Assembly: GCF_014204755.1 (NCBI RefSeq)
Contig: NZ_JACHLZ010000001.1
Location: forward strand, 248,001 to 312,000
Direction: 5' to 3'
DNA: 64,000 nt
Source: Brachybacterium aquaticum
GTDB taxonomy: Bacteria > Actinomycetota > Actinomycetes > Actinomycetales > Dermabacteraceae
In this document: in pieces, positions 43,717 to 52,664 of the stretch
Layout of the letters: the number at the start of each line of letters is the position of its first letter
Numbering within the stretch: the stretch's first letter is position 1
Translations under genes and position numbers: made by a program
The notes under the pieces: generated by a model
What the model was told of the DNA's origin: nothing
The model's input: the letters and a program-made list of their open reading frames with translations, nothing else
Databases searched by the model: none

Positions 43717-43880
43717 CACAACGACGAATACCGGCATCGGAACCCACGTACGACTGGTCCCCGCAACGGACCGGCTGTGAGACGTCGACAGCGTCACCGC
43801 AGCTGTTTCACGTGTACGCCTGATCCCGATGCAGACGGCTCGTCCGGAGCGGCGCTGGGACTAGATCGCAGCGCCGCTCC
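43717..43880 (+). ncRNA. Candidate structured small RNA
   Basis: About 165 nt from the predicted start to the end of a hairpin (GGAGCGGCGCTG, 11-nt loop, complement). Internal stems include GGTCC/GGACC (near 43757-43772) and GCTGT/ACAGC. There is no U-tract after the hairpin. The location, just divergent from ssd, matches where I recall the actinobacterial 6C RNA (M. tuberculosis B11), but six-C loops are not seen here, so it is not called 6C. Confidence 0.35.
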
Positions 43881-43934
43881 ACCATGTCCGGGCCCGTGCG
43901 GACCCGCCCCCGCGGACCCTCCCCGCGGAGCTCC

Positions 43935-44735
43935 TCAGAACTCGAGGTCCACGACCACCGGTGCGTGGTCCGAGGCGCCCTTGCCCTTGCGCTCCTCCCG
44001 GTCGATGAACGATCCGGTGACCGCCTTCTGCACCGCCGGGGAGCCGAGCACGAAGTCGATGCGCATGCCCTCCTTCTTCGGGAAGCGCAGCGCCTGGTAG
44101 TCCCAGTAGGTGTAGACGCCGGGGCCGGGATGCTCGGGACGGACCACGTCGGCGAAGCCCTCGTCGACGACCGCGCGGAAGGCGGCGCGCTCCGGCTCGG
44201 TCACGTGGGTCTTGCCCTCGAAGAAGTCCATGTCCCACACGTCCTCGTCGAAGGGGGCGACGTTGAAGTCGCCGACGAAGGCGACCTTCGCGTCGGCGTC
44301 CGCCGCGAGCTCGCGCGCGCCCTCGGCACGCAGCGCCTCGAGCCAGCGCAGCTTGTAGGGGTAGTGGGGGTGGTCGAGCTCGCGGCCGTTGGGGACGTAC
44401 AGCGACCAGATCCGCAGCCCGTCGCCGACCACGCCGCCGAGCGCCCGCGCCTCCACCACGCCCGTCTCGTCCTCGGGCCAGGTCGGTACGGCAGGCAGCT
44501 CGGTGCGCACGTCGGCGAGGCCCACGCGGGAGACGAGCGCGACGCCGTTCCACTGGTTCAGTCCGTGCGCGGCCACCTCGTACCCGGCCTCCTCCAGCAC
44601 GGTGAGATCCAGCTGCTGGGGCTTCGCCTTGATCTCCTGCAGGGCCAGGACGTCCACATCGTGGCGCTCGAGGAAGGCGGCCACCCGATCCATCCGGGCC
44701 CGCAGGGAGTTGATGTTCCAGGTCGCGATGCGCAT
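43935..44735 (-). CDS. xth: Exodeoxyribonuclease III
   Basis: 266 residues. AP endonuclease/3' exonuclease of base-excision repair. EEP-fold motifs: MRIATWNINSLRAR, LALQEIK (metal Glu), SLYVPNGR, VGDFNVAP and the terminal SDHAPVV. Full length for the family. Divergent from an SDR gene, 93 bp apart. The hairpin at 43846-43880 may terminate it. Confidence 0.96.
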   Translation of the reverse strand: MRIATWNINSLRARMDRVAAFLERHDVDVLALQEIKAKPQQLDLTVLEEAGYEVAAHGLNQWNGVALVSRVGLADVRTELPAVPTWPEDETGVVEARALGGVVGDGLRIWSLYVPNGRELDHPHYPYKLRWLEALRAEGARELAADADAKVAFVGDFNVAPFDEDVWDMDFFEGKTHVTEPERAAFRAVVDEGFADVVRPEHPGPGVYTYWDYQALRFPKKEGMRIDFVLGSPAVQKAVTGSFIDREERKGKGASDHAPVVVDLEF

Positions 44736-44742
44736 GGGCCCG

Positions 44743-44748
44743 ATCCTA
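44743..44748 (-). promoter_or_regulatory. -10 box of xth, leaderless start
   Basis: Minus strand TAGGAT, seven bases, then ATG at 44735. Confidence 0.5.
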
Positions 44749-44816
44749 CGGGGCCCGTCGCAGGCGGTGTCTCCTGGGCGGGATCGGAACGGTTCGTGGG
44801 ACCCTCCGGCCGATCG

Positions 44817-44822
44817 TAGAAT
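44817..44822 (+). promoter_or_regulatory. -10 box of SDR gene, leaderless start
   Basis: TAGAAT, six bases, then ATG at 44829. A possible -35, TTCGTG at 44793-44798, lies 18 bp upstream. Confidence 0.6.
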
Positions 44823-44828
44823 CTCGAC

Positions 44829-45680
44829 ATGGCGCGCGCACTGGTCACCGGATCGACCTCGGGACTGGGCCTGGAGTTCGCCTGGCAGCTGGCCGGGACC
44901 GGGCACCATCTCGTGCTGGTCTCGCGCGACGAGGATCGGCTGCGGGCCGTCGCCGAGCAGATCCGGGACGTCCACGACGTCACCGTCGAGGTGCTCCCCG
45001 CCGACCTCTCCGAGCGCCACGAGCTCGAACGGGTCGAGATCCGCCTGACCGACCCCGTGGACCCCGTCGACCTGCTGGTCAACAACGCCGGCTACGGGCT
45101 GCGCGGCGGCTTCCTCGAGGTGGGCGTCGAGGACCACGAGCGCCAGATGGACACCCTCATGCGCGCCGTGCTGGTCCTCTCCCACTCCGCCGCGCGCACC
45201 ATGGTCCAGCGCCGCCGCGGCGCGATCCTCAACGTCAGCTCCCTGGCCGGGTACACCACCGCCGGGCCGTACGCCGCCTCCAAGAGCTGGGTCACCGTGT
45301 TCACCGAGTCCCTCGCCATGGAGCTGAAGGGCACCGGCGTCTCCGCGACCGCGCTGCTGCCCGGCTTCGTGCAGACCGAGTTCCACGAGCGCGCCGCGAT
45401 GACGATGGACGGCCTGCCCCGCATCACCTGGCTGAAGGCCCCCTACGTCGTCGAGCAGGCGCTGAAGGACACCGCCAAGGGGACGGTGCTGTCGATCCCG
45501 TCGGTGAAGTACCGCACCGCGGGCGAGATGTCCCGGGTCGCGCCGCGGCCGCTGGTGCGGGCGATGACCTCCCCGAACTGGTACCACCGCCTGCAGGCCC
45601 GCTCCGTGGAGCGCTCGCGCCGCAAGGCCTCGCGCCGGAACCTCCACGCCCCCTGGCAGCGGGACGACGAGACCCCCTGA
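44829..45680 (+). CDS. Short-chain dehydrogenase/reductase
   Basis: 283 residues. TGSTSGLGLEFA (8-19) binds NAD(P), NNAGYG stabilises the sheet, and S..Y..K is seen in NVSSLAGYTTAGPYAASK. The C-terminal extension of about 60 residues (helical, ending RRKASRRNLHAPWQ) resembles the DltE/KAR-type acyl-substrate SDRs with a basic, possibly membrane-associating end. The substrate is unknown. Confidence 0.88.
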   Translation: MARALVTGSTSGLGLEFAWQLAGTGHHLVLVSRDEDRLRAVAEQIRDVHDVTVEVLPADLSERHELERVEIRLTDPVDPVDLLVNNAGYGLRGGFLEVGVEDHERQMDTLMRAVLVLSHSAARTMVQRRRGAILNVSSLAGYTTAGPYAASKSWVTVFTESLAMELKGTGVSATALLPGFVQTEFHERAAMTMDGLPRITWLKAPYVVEQALKDTAKGTVLSIPSVKYRTAGEMSRVAPRPLVRAMTSPNWYHRLQARSVERSRRKASRRNLHAPWQRDDETP

Positions 45681-45693
45681 ACGGCGCGGGCGC

Positions 45694-45699
45694 TACCCT
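45694..45699 (+). promoter_or_regulatory. -10 box of pyrE, leaderless start
   Basis: TACCCT, six bases, then ATG at 45706. It lies just after the SDR stop (45680), so pyrE probably has its own promoter. Confidence 0.55.
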
Positions 45700-45705
45700 G
45701 GCGCC

Positions 45706-46305
45706 ATGTCGACCACCAGCACTGATCCGAGCACTGTCCCGTCGATCGCGGAGGACCGCGAGCGCCTGCGCGTCCTCATCCGCGACCTCGCCGTGGTGCG
45801 CGGGCGCGTGATCCTCTCCTCCGGCGCGGAGGCGGACCACTACGTCGACCTGCGCCGCATCACCCTGCACCACGAGGCCGCGCCGCTCGTGGGCCGAGTG
45901 ATGCTGGACCTGCTGCGTCGCGAGGGCCTCGTGCCCGGCGTCGAGGCCGTGGGCGGGCTGACCCTCGGCGCGGATCCGGTCGCGACCTCGATCCTCCATG
46001 CCTCCGCGGCCGACGGGGAGCTGGAGCCGCTGGACGCGTTCGTGGTGCGCAAGGCGAACAAGGCACACGGCCTGCAGCGACGCATCGAGGGCCCGGACGT
46101 CACCGGCCGCCGCGTGGTCGCCGTGGAGGACACCTCCACCACGGGCGGCTCCGTCCTCACCGCGTGCGAGGCGCTCACCGAGGCGGGCGCGGACATCGCC
46201 GCGGTCGCCGTCATCGTCCACCGCGCGGACGCCTCCCGCGAGGCCGTGGAGAAGGCCGGCTACCGCTACCTCTCCGCCTTCGACATCTCCGAGCTCGAGA
46301 TCTGA
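45706..46305 (+). CDS. pyrE: Orotate phosphoribosyltransferase
   Basis: 199 residues. Transfers orotate to PRPP to form OMP in pyrimidine synthesis. The PRPP-binding motif VVAVEDTSTTGGSV and the flexible-loop segment VRKANKAHGLQRRIEG are clear, as is the N-terminal GxxxDHYVDLRR. It is alone, not in a pyr operon, and followed by a strong terminator. Confidence 0.94.
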   Translation: MSTTSTDPSTVPSIAEDRERLRVLIRDLAVVRGRVILSSGAEADHYVDLRRITLHHEAAPLVGRVMLDLLRREGLVPGVEAVGGLTLGADPVATSILHASAADGELEPLDAFVVRKANKAHGLQRRIEGPDVTGRRVVAVEDTSTTGGSVLTACEALTEAGADIAAVAVIVHRADASREAVEKAGYRYLSAFDISELEI

Positions 46306-46347
46306 GCCCACCGGCCCCGCCGACGGAACAGCCGGAGTATCCGGAAT

Positions 46348-46387
46348 GCAGGAGGAGCCCCACCCGATCGGGTGGGGCTCCTCCTGC
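46348..46387. terminator. Perfect 18-bp stem terminator between pyrE and peptidase gene
   Basis: GCAGGAGGAGCCCCACCC and its exact complement around GATC. Serves the two convergent genes in both directions; no U-tract on either side. Confidence 0.8.
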
Positions 46388-46426
46388 GTCAGGCCTCGTA
46401 TGTCAGGCCTTCTGCGTCAGGCCAGC
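46385..46426. repeat. 14-bp tandem repeat, three copies
   Basis: TGCGTCAGGCCTCG (46385), TATGTCAGGCCTTC (46399), TGCGTCAGGCCAGC (46413). Lies between the terminator and the 3' end of the peptidase gene, outside both coding regions. Confidence 0.75.
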
Positions 46427-46441
46427 TCGTGACGGGCCGGC

Positions 46442-47374
46442 TCAGACCTGGTCGACCGAGAAGGTGTCGCAGGACTGGACGGTGCCCTGCTCGTACCCGG
46501 TGGTGAACCAGGCGCGGCGCTGCTCGGAGGAGCCGTGGGTCCAGGTCTCGGGCTGGACCTGGCCGCCGGCGACATCGCCCTGGATGTGATCGTCGCCCAC
46601 AGCGCTCGCGGCCGACAGGGCCGACTCGATGTCCTGGTCCGTCAGCGGCTCCATCATCGTGTTGCCCTCGTCGTCGACCGTGTTCGCCGCGTGGTGCGCC
46701 CACACCCCGGCGTAGCAGTCGGCCTGCAGCTCGAGCCGCACCCCGTCGGACTGCGGACCGGTCTGGCTGCGATCGGCCTGCGACATCACGCCGGTGAGGT
46801 ACTGGATGTGGTGGCCGTACTCGTGGGCGACCACGTAGGCCTTCGCCAGCTGGCCCCCGTCGGACCCGAACCGCGAGGACAGCTCCTCGAAGAAGGACAC
46901 GTCCACGTAGATGGTGGAGTCGGCGGGGCAGTAGAACGGGCCGACGTCGGCCGTGGCCGCGCCGCAACCGGTCTGGACCTGGCCGTTGAACACTCGTCCC
47001 TGCGGCTCGGCGAACCGGATGCCCGCGGCGGGGGCGAGCTGCGACCACAGCGAGTCCGCGGACTCGATGGTGGCCTGGACCAGGCAGTCGTCGCGCTCGT
47101 TGGCATCCGCGCCGGTCTGGCACTGGTCGAGTGCGCTGCCCTGCTGGGCGGTCGGCTGCTGGCCGGTGCCGCCGCCGAGGAGCTCCATCGGGTTCCCGCC
47201 CATCAGGGCGTAGATCAGCACGATCACGAGCAGCACGCAGCCGGCGCCGCCGCCGAGCTTGAGCCCGCCTCCGCCGCCCATCCCGCCACCTCGCGGGCTG
47301 AAGCCTCCGCCCCCGCCGCGACCAGCGGCGGAGACGTTGTCGGAGCGGATCTCCGCATTGGGGTTGAAGGTCAT
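46442..47374 (-). CDS. Neutral zinc metallopeptidase, YpfJ/KPN_02809 family
   Basis: 310 residues. A glycine-rich cytoplasmic N-terminus (about 15-45) precedes a single helix (CVLLVIVLIYALMG), then an extracytoplasmic domain with the zinc motif HEYGHH (about 184-189) and a downstream ELQADCYAG providing the third ligand. Two cysteine pairs (DQC...DDC, TGC...YC) may form disulfides. The physiological substrate is unknown. Convergent with pyrE. Confidence 0.9.
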   Translation of the reverse strand: MTFNPNAEIRSDNVSAAGRGGGGGFSPRGGGMGGGGGLKLGGGAGCVLLVIVLIYALMGGNPMELLGGGTGQQPTAQQGSALDQCQTGADANERDDCLVQATIESADSLWSQLAPAAGIRFAEPQGRVFNGQVQTGCGAATADVGPFYCPADSTIYVDVSFFEELSSRFGSDGGQLAKAYVVAHEYGHHIQYLTGVMSQADRSQTGPQSDGVRLELQADCYAGVWAHHAANTVDDEGNTMMEPLTDQDIESALSAASAVGDDHIQGDVAGGQVQPETWTHGSSEQRRAWFTTGYEQGTVQSCDTFSVDQV

Positions 47375-47380
47375 GCGCAC

Positions 47381-47386
47381 AGAGTA
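47381..47386 (-). promoter_or_regulatory. -10 box of zinc peptidase gene, leaderless start
   Basis: Minus strand TACTCT, six bases, then ATG at 47374. Confidence 0.5.
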
Positions 47387-47628
47387 GACCGGGAGAACGC
47401 TGGGAACGGTCACAATCGGGCGGCACCTCCCGGGCCGGTGCCGCCCCGGCGCAGTATCGCCCCGACGCGGCGCGGTAGCGCCGCGGTGAGCGCGCGGTGA
47501 AGGTTCCGGGCAGGTGACCGAGGGGTCGACGGTGCGTCGAGGCGGAGGCCCTAGCATGGTCCGCGGGCCGCACCCGGCCCCGCGCCGTCCCATGGCCGCG
47601 CCTTCCCACGACCGACCAGGAGCACCGC

Positions 47629-48324
47629 GTGAACATCGTCGACTGGGCCGTCTCGACCATGAACAGCCTCGGCCCCCTCGGCGTCTTCCTGCTGATCTTC
47701 CTCGAGAACGTCTTCCCGCCGATCCCCTCCGAGGTGATCCTGCCGCTGGCGGGCGTGACCGCCGCCGGTCCGGACCAGTCCTACGTCGTGATGCTGCTGG
47801 CCTCGATCGCCGGCTCCGTGGTCGGCGCCTGGCTGCTGTACGGCATCGGGCGCCTGCTCGGCCCCGAGCGGCTGCGGGTCATCTTCATCAAGCTGCCGCT
47901 GATCCACGTGGAGGACTACGACAAGACCGTCGCCTTCATGGACAAGCACGGCAACAAGGCGATCTTCTTCGGCCGCATGGTGCCGGGCATCCGCTCCCTG
48001 ATCTCCATCCCGGCGGGCCTGTACGCGATGCCGCTGGGGAAGTTCACCCTCCTCACCGCGCTCGGCAGCGGCATCTGGAACACGGTCTTCGTGACCATCG
48101 GCTACTTCATGGGCGCGAACTGGACGGTCATCGAGCCCTACACCGACATCTTCTCCAAGGTCGTCTACGTCATCATCATCCTCGTCGTGCTGTGGTTCGC
48201 GGTGAAGCTCGTGCTGCGCGAGAAGAAGCGCCGCGAGATGGGCCTGCCCGACCCCGACCAGGAGTACATCGAGGAGCTCGAGGACGAGAAGGCCCACGAC
48301 GAGAAGGCCGACGGGGACCGGTGA
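47629..48324 (+). CDS. DedA-family membrane protein
   Basis: 231 residues from a GTG preceded by CCAGGAG. SNARE-associated/DedA fold: ENVFPPIPSEVILPLAG, GRLLGPE and FFGRMVPGIRSLISIPAG with about five helices. DedA proteins recycle undecaprenyl phosphate or phospholipids across the membrane. A strongly charged, Glu/Asp/Lys C-terminal tail follows the last helix. The stop overlaps the next start (GTGA). Confidence 0.9.
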   Translation: MNIVDWAVSTMNSLGPLGVFLLIFLENVFPPIPSEVILPLAGVTAAGPDQSYVVMLLASIAGSVVGAWLLYGIGRLLGPERLRVIFIKLPLIHVEDYDKTVAFMDKHGNKAIFFGRMVPGIRSLISIPAGLYAMPLGKFTLLTALGSGIWNTVFVTIGYFMGANWTVIEPYTDIFSKVVYVIIILVVLWFAVKLVLREKKRREMGLPDPDQEYIEELEDEKAHDEKADGDR

Positions 48325-48953
48325 CCGCCCCCTACCGCGAGGTCGGCGTCGGCCCCCATCCTGAGCCCTGGCCGGAGGATCCCCGGCTCGACCCCGAGCT
48401 GCTCGCCCACGGCGACCGCCGCAACGTCGAGGACCGCTTCCGCTACTGGCGGCGCGAGGCGATCGTCGCCGAGCTCGACACCCGCCGCCACGACCTCCAC
48501 GTCGCCATCGAGAACCTCGAGCACGACGCGAACATCGGCTCCGTGGTGCGCACCGCCAACGCGTTCGCCGTCGGCGCGTTCCACGTCGTCGGCCGACGCC
48601 GCTGGAACCGGCGCGGCGCGATGGTCACCGACCGCTACCAGCACGAGATCCACCACCCCGACGCCGCCCACCTCATCGCCTGGGCCCGCGAGCAGGGGCG
48701 CCCGCTGGTCGTGATCGACCTGGTCGAGGGCGCGCTGCCGATCGAGCGCACCGCCCTGCCCGCGAACGCCCTGCTGGTGGTGGGGCAGGAGGGGCCCGGG
48801 GTGAGCCCCGAGATCCTCGAGGCCGCGGACCTCGTCGTCGGCATCACCCAGTTCGGCTCCACCCGCTCGATCAACGTCGCCGCGGCGGCCGCGATCGCGA
48901 TGCACACCTGGATCCTCCAGCACGCCGAGATCCCGGACGGCCCGCTGCGCTGA
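48321..48953 (+). CDS. TrmH/SpoU-family RNA 2'-O-methyltransferase
   Basis: 210 residues from the overlapping GTG. SPOUT motifs: NLEHDANIGSVVRTANAF (motif 1), VVGQEGPGVSPEIL (2) and STRSINVAAAAAIAM (3), the trefoil-knot SAM site. It methylates tRNA or rRNA ribose. An N-terminal extension of about 50 residues precedes the domain. Coupled to dedA. Confidence 0.9.
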   Translation: MTAPYREVGVGPHPEPWPEDPRLDPELLAHGDRRNVEDRFRYWRREAIVAELDTRRHDLHVAIENLEHDANIGSVVRTANAFAVGAFHVVGRRRWNRRGAMVTDRYQHEIHHPDAAHLIAWAREQGRPLVVIDLVEGALPIERTALPANALLVVGQEGPGVSPEILEAADLVVGITQFGSTRSINVAAAAAIAMHTWILQHAEIPDGPLR

Positions 48954-49100
48954 GCCCGCACATCGGGCCCCTGTCCACGGGGGACCTGCGGCCAGCTGGG
49001 GCCCGGGGCGCTGTGGAACAATGACGACGATCGGACGACGCTGAGCGGTGCCATCGCCCCGCCGGTCGTCACGGACTCCCATCGACGAAGGAGAATCCCC

Positions 49101-50129
<1,029 letters not shown>

Positions 50130-50215
50130 TCGACGTACTGCGAGGAACGAGCGGTAGGAGATCAGCCGATCGAGCACCGCTGATCGCAACGCACTGAGCG
50201 CGAAGAGCGCATAGA

Positions 50216-50254
50216 GAAGGGCCCCGGAGCAGCCGAACTGCTGCGGGGCCCTTC
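50216..50254 (+). terminator. Terminator of fba
   Basis: GAAGGGCCCCG pairs with CGGGGCCCTTC, with an inner AGCAG/CTGCT stem; 87 bp after the stop. Confidence 0.75.
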
Positions 50255-50310
50255 CCCGTTCCGCCGGGGAGGTCGCGGCCGACGGGGACGCGCGGTCCCT
50301 CAGCCCCGCG

Positions 50311-50628
50311 TCACCACCGGTTGCCCTGCGCCCGACCCATGACCCGCTTCAGCGCGGGCAGCACGTCGGCCAGGAAGATCCCGGCGATGATGACGCCGGC
50401 GAGCATGAACAGCATGTTGCTGCCGCGGCCGATCGGGTAGGGCAGCGACAGGAACCCCAGCAGCATCGCCACGCCGGTCAGCACGCTCCAGAACACCCTG
50501 GTGCGCTTGCCCGCGGCGACGTAGGCGTCCGCCCGGAAGCGCAGGGCGTTCACGAACGCCCAGATCTCGAGGGCGAACAGGGCCACGGCGAGCACGAGGA
50601 AGATCCAGGTCTGGATGGCGACGATCAT
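50311..50628 (-). CDS. DUF2516 small membrane protein
   Basis: 105 residues from the ATG at 50628. Three hydrophobic helices: IVAIQTWIFLVLAVALFALEIWAFV, FWSVLTGVAMLLGFLSL and MLFMLAGVIIAGIFLADVLPAL. Family of unknown function in actinobacteria. Confidence 0.85.
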   Translation of the reverse strand: MIVAIQTWIFLVLAVALFALEIWAFVNALRFRADAYVAAGKRTRVFWSVLTGVAMLLGFLSLPYPIGRGSNMLFMLAGVIIAGIFLADVLPALKRVMGRAQGNRW

Positions 50629-50634
50629 CGCCCC

Positions 50635-50640
50635 AGGATA
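50635..50640 (-). promoter_or_regulatory. -10 box of DUF2516 gene, leaderless start
   Basis: Minus strand TATCCT, six bases, then ATG at 50628; fixes the start and excludes the longer frame. Confidence 0.55.
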
Positions 50641-50730
50641 CGGGCGGCCCTGGAGGAGTCCCTGACGGCGCGAGCCGTCCTCGGTGACGAGGGGCAGCGA
50701 CGGGGTCAGGCCAGTGCCGGGGCAAGGCCC

Positions 50731-50768
50731 AGCACCTGCGGACGGGCTCAGCACCTGCGGACTGGCTC
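50731..50768. repeat. 19-bp tandem duplication at end of FUSC gene
   Basis: AGCACCTGCGGACGGGCTC (50731) and AGCACCTGCGGACTGGCTC (50750) differ at one base; the second reaches the FUSC stop codon. Confidence 0.85.
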
Positions 50769-52128
50769 AGCGCCGCCGGTCGGGATCGGAGCGGTCGGTG
50801 ATCAGCAGCTCGAGCGCCTCGGTGGTCGCAGGCGGCTCCACCGCTCGCATCTCCACCGTCATCGGGCGCGGGCCGATCGAGTCGCCGTCGGCCGCGATGA
50901 CGAGGCTGGGCAGGAAGCGCTTGGCCTCCGCGGCCGTGAGCCCGGTGGCCTGCAGCAGGTCGATCGCGAGCGAGCGCAGCTGGATGGTGAGGGTGACGCC
51001 CTCGAAATGGCCGGCGCGGCCGGGGCGCATCCCCTCGTCGTTGCGCAGCAGCAGCTCGGGGGAGAGGTAGGAGCAGAACAGGCGCAGCTCCCGCCGGGCG
51101 GCGGTGAAGTCCACGTCCTCGTCGGTGGAGACGGCGCTGCGCAGCTCCTGCACGGCGTCGCGCGCGGCCAGCAGCGAGTCGGCGAGGGTGGAGTGGGCGT
51201 CGCCGCGCACGGCATCGAGGAACTCGACCTCGCGCCGGGCGATCACGCGCATGTTCCGCATCGCCCGGTCGGAGCCGACCAGGAGGTGCTGGATCCGCTC
51301 GACGTCGTCGGCATGGCGCAGACCGGAGGGGGAGAAGGTCGCCATCTCGTTGGCGACGTCGTTGGCCAGCTGCCACTCGTCGGTGTACTTCTGGGAGACG
51401 TCGCGGAGGTTCTTCAGCGCCGCCTGCGCGACGCCGCGGTCCCCGGTGCGGGCCGCGAGGGCGAGGCTGACCAGCGCGTCCTCGAGCTCGAGGTAGAAGG
51501 AGTTCGCGGCCCGGCTCTGCAGGCGGCGCGGGTTGCCCGAGAGCAGCAGGTGGATCAGCAGCGCCACGGTCACGCCGGTGAGCGCGTCGAGCACCCTCCC
51601 GCCCGGGGTCATCCCGGGGGTCGTGGGCATGATCATGACCAGCAGCGACTGGATGGTGACCTGGAAGCCGAACAGGCTGCTGTTCTCCAGGAACCGCGCG
51701 ATCATCCCCGCGCAGAACACGACCACGAGGATCTGCCAGGCGCCGGAGCCGAGCAGCTGGCGGGTGAGTTCGCCGAGCAGCACCCCGACCATGACGCCGC
51801 CGGCCATCTCCACGACCTTGCGCATCTTCTTCTCGATGCCGAAGCCGATGATGATGAACGCGACGATGGAGGAGAAGAACGGGTGCTCGTGGCCCCAGAT
51901 CAGGCCGCTGAGCAGGTAGGCGAGCGAAGCGGCGATGGCGGCGCGGCCCACGGTCAGCGCGTCGGCGCGGCCGCGGGAGACGCCTCCGCTCAGCCAGGTG
52001 CGGAACCGGCCGCGGGCCCGCTCGACCACCGGCAGCGAGCCGGTGGTGGTGGTCGGGGGGATGTGGGCGGGTGCGGTGCGGGCGTCGCCGGTGCGCTGCT
52101 CGCCGCGATTCTTCCTCGAGGCGCTCAT
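50767..52128 (-). CDS. FUSC/aromatic-acid-exporter-like membrane protein
   Basis: 453 residues. After a disordered N-terminus, about six helices (62-205) include YLLSGLIWGHEHPFFSSIVAFIIIGFG and a Gly-rich helix MAGGVMVGVLLGE, the FUSC/ArAE_1 N-terminal module. The C-terminal 240 residues are a long cytoplasmic helical domain. Members export aromatic acids or small toxic compounds; the substrate is unknown. ATG overlaps the upstream gene stop. Confidence 0.8.
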   Translation of the reverse strand: MSASRKNRGEQRTGDARTAPAHIPPTTTTGSLPVVERARGRFRTWLSGGVSRGRADALTVGRAAIAASLAYLLSGLIWGHEHPFFSSIVAFIIIGFGIEKKMRKVVEMAGGVMVGVLLGELTRQLLGSGAWQILVVVFCAGMIARFLENSSLFGFQVTIQSLLVMIMPTTPGMTPGGRVLDALTGVTVALLIHLLLSGNPRRLQSRAANSFYLELEDALVSLALAARTGDRGVAQAALKNLRDVSQKYTDEWQLANDVANEMATFSPSGLRHADDVERIQHLLVGSDRAMRNMRVIARREVEFLDAVRGDAHSTLADSLLAARDAVQELRSAVSTDEDVDFTAARRELRLFCSYLSPELLLRNDEGMRPGRAGHFEGVTLTIQLRSLAIDLLQATGLTAAEAKRFLPSLVIAADGDSIGPRPMTVEMRAVEPPATTEALELLITDRSDPDRRR

Positions 52129-52571
52129 GCGGTGACCGGATCTGCGAGCCGCATCTCGAGCAGCTCCTCGAGGCGGAAGGTGTCCCCGTCCCGTGCGCCG
52201 CGCCCCACGATCAGCGGGGCGGGGCTGGGCTCCGGGGCGGCGCCGCGCAGGCGGGAGAGCAGGCCCCCGTCGACGCGCAGCACGTAGTAGCGGCCCTCGG
52301 CGTCCACGGCCAGGGAGCGGTCCTGCTTGAGGTACCAGCCCTCGAGGCCGGTGCGCACGGTGCCGGAGCCGCGGTAGGGGCGGGCGCGCAGGGGCACGGG
52401 CGCGATGCCGGCGGCGCGGTAGCGGTCCACGGCCGCACGGATCATGGCGGTCGCCTTCTCGTGCTCCTCGTCGCGGGCGGCGCGGAGCGCCTGCTCCTGG
52501 GCCTCGACCACCTCACGGCGGTGCCGGGTCCAGTCCTGCTGCTCGTCCTCCGGTGCGGCCTGACTGCTCAT
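52125..52571 (-). CDS. Hypothetical protein, 148 aa
   Basis: Started at the ATG at 52571 (MSSQAAPEDEQ), 7 nt after a GACAAT box; a second ATG three codons upstream (52580) lies inside that promoter. A charged helical N-terminal half (QEQALRAARDEEHEKATAMIRAAVDRYRAAG) is followed by a beta-rich half with YLKQDRSLAVDAEGRYYVLRV. Family not recognised. Stop overlaps the FUSC start (ATGA), so the two form an operon. Confidence 0.7.
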   Translation of the reverse strand: MSSQAAPEDEQQDWTRHRREVVEAQEQALRAARDEEHEKATAMIRAAVDRYRAAGIAPVPLRARPYRGSGTVRTGLEGWYLKQDRSLAVDAEGRYYVLRVDGGLLSRLRGAAPEPSPAPLIVGRGARDGDTFRLEELLEMRLADPVTA

Positions 52572-52578
52572 GTCCGCC

Positions 52579-52584
52579 ATTGTC
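52579..52584 (-). promoter_or_regulatory. -10 box of hypothetical-FUSC operon, leaderless
   Basis: Minus strand GACAAT, seven bases, then ATG at 52571. Weaker match than the others. Confidence 0.35.
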
Positions 52585-52664
52585 CCAGGTCCCCGGGCTC
52601 GGGACAGGGGGACGGCGCAGGAGAGCCGTGCAGGATCCGCGAAGGGGCTGTGGAGGGGCGGGTG

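Larger units (their letters stand above)
43583..43934. other. Intergenic region between ssd and xth
   Basis: 352 bp. On the plus strand it holds a strong promoter (43682-43710), a structured stretch and a 12-bp-stem hairpin (43846-43880). A short hairpin-like ACAA-CCCCCG-TTTGT occurs at about 43639-43653. I could not identify the promoter of the Tad operon or any credible open reading frame. Confidence 0.6.

Noticed and set aside
43640-43900. 6C small RNA by sequence
   Set aside because: The position fits, but no loops with six or more cytosines are visible, so only a generic RNA candidate is reported.
43777-44100. Plus-strand frame of 107 codons downstream of the strong promoter
   Set aside because: Antisense to the start of the xth 3' half, no ribosome site, composition unlike a protein; the RNA itself is the better explanation.
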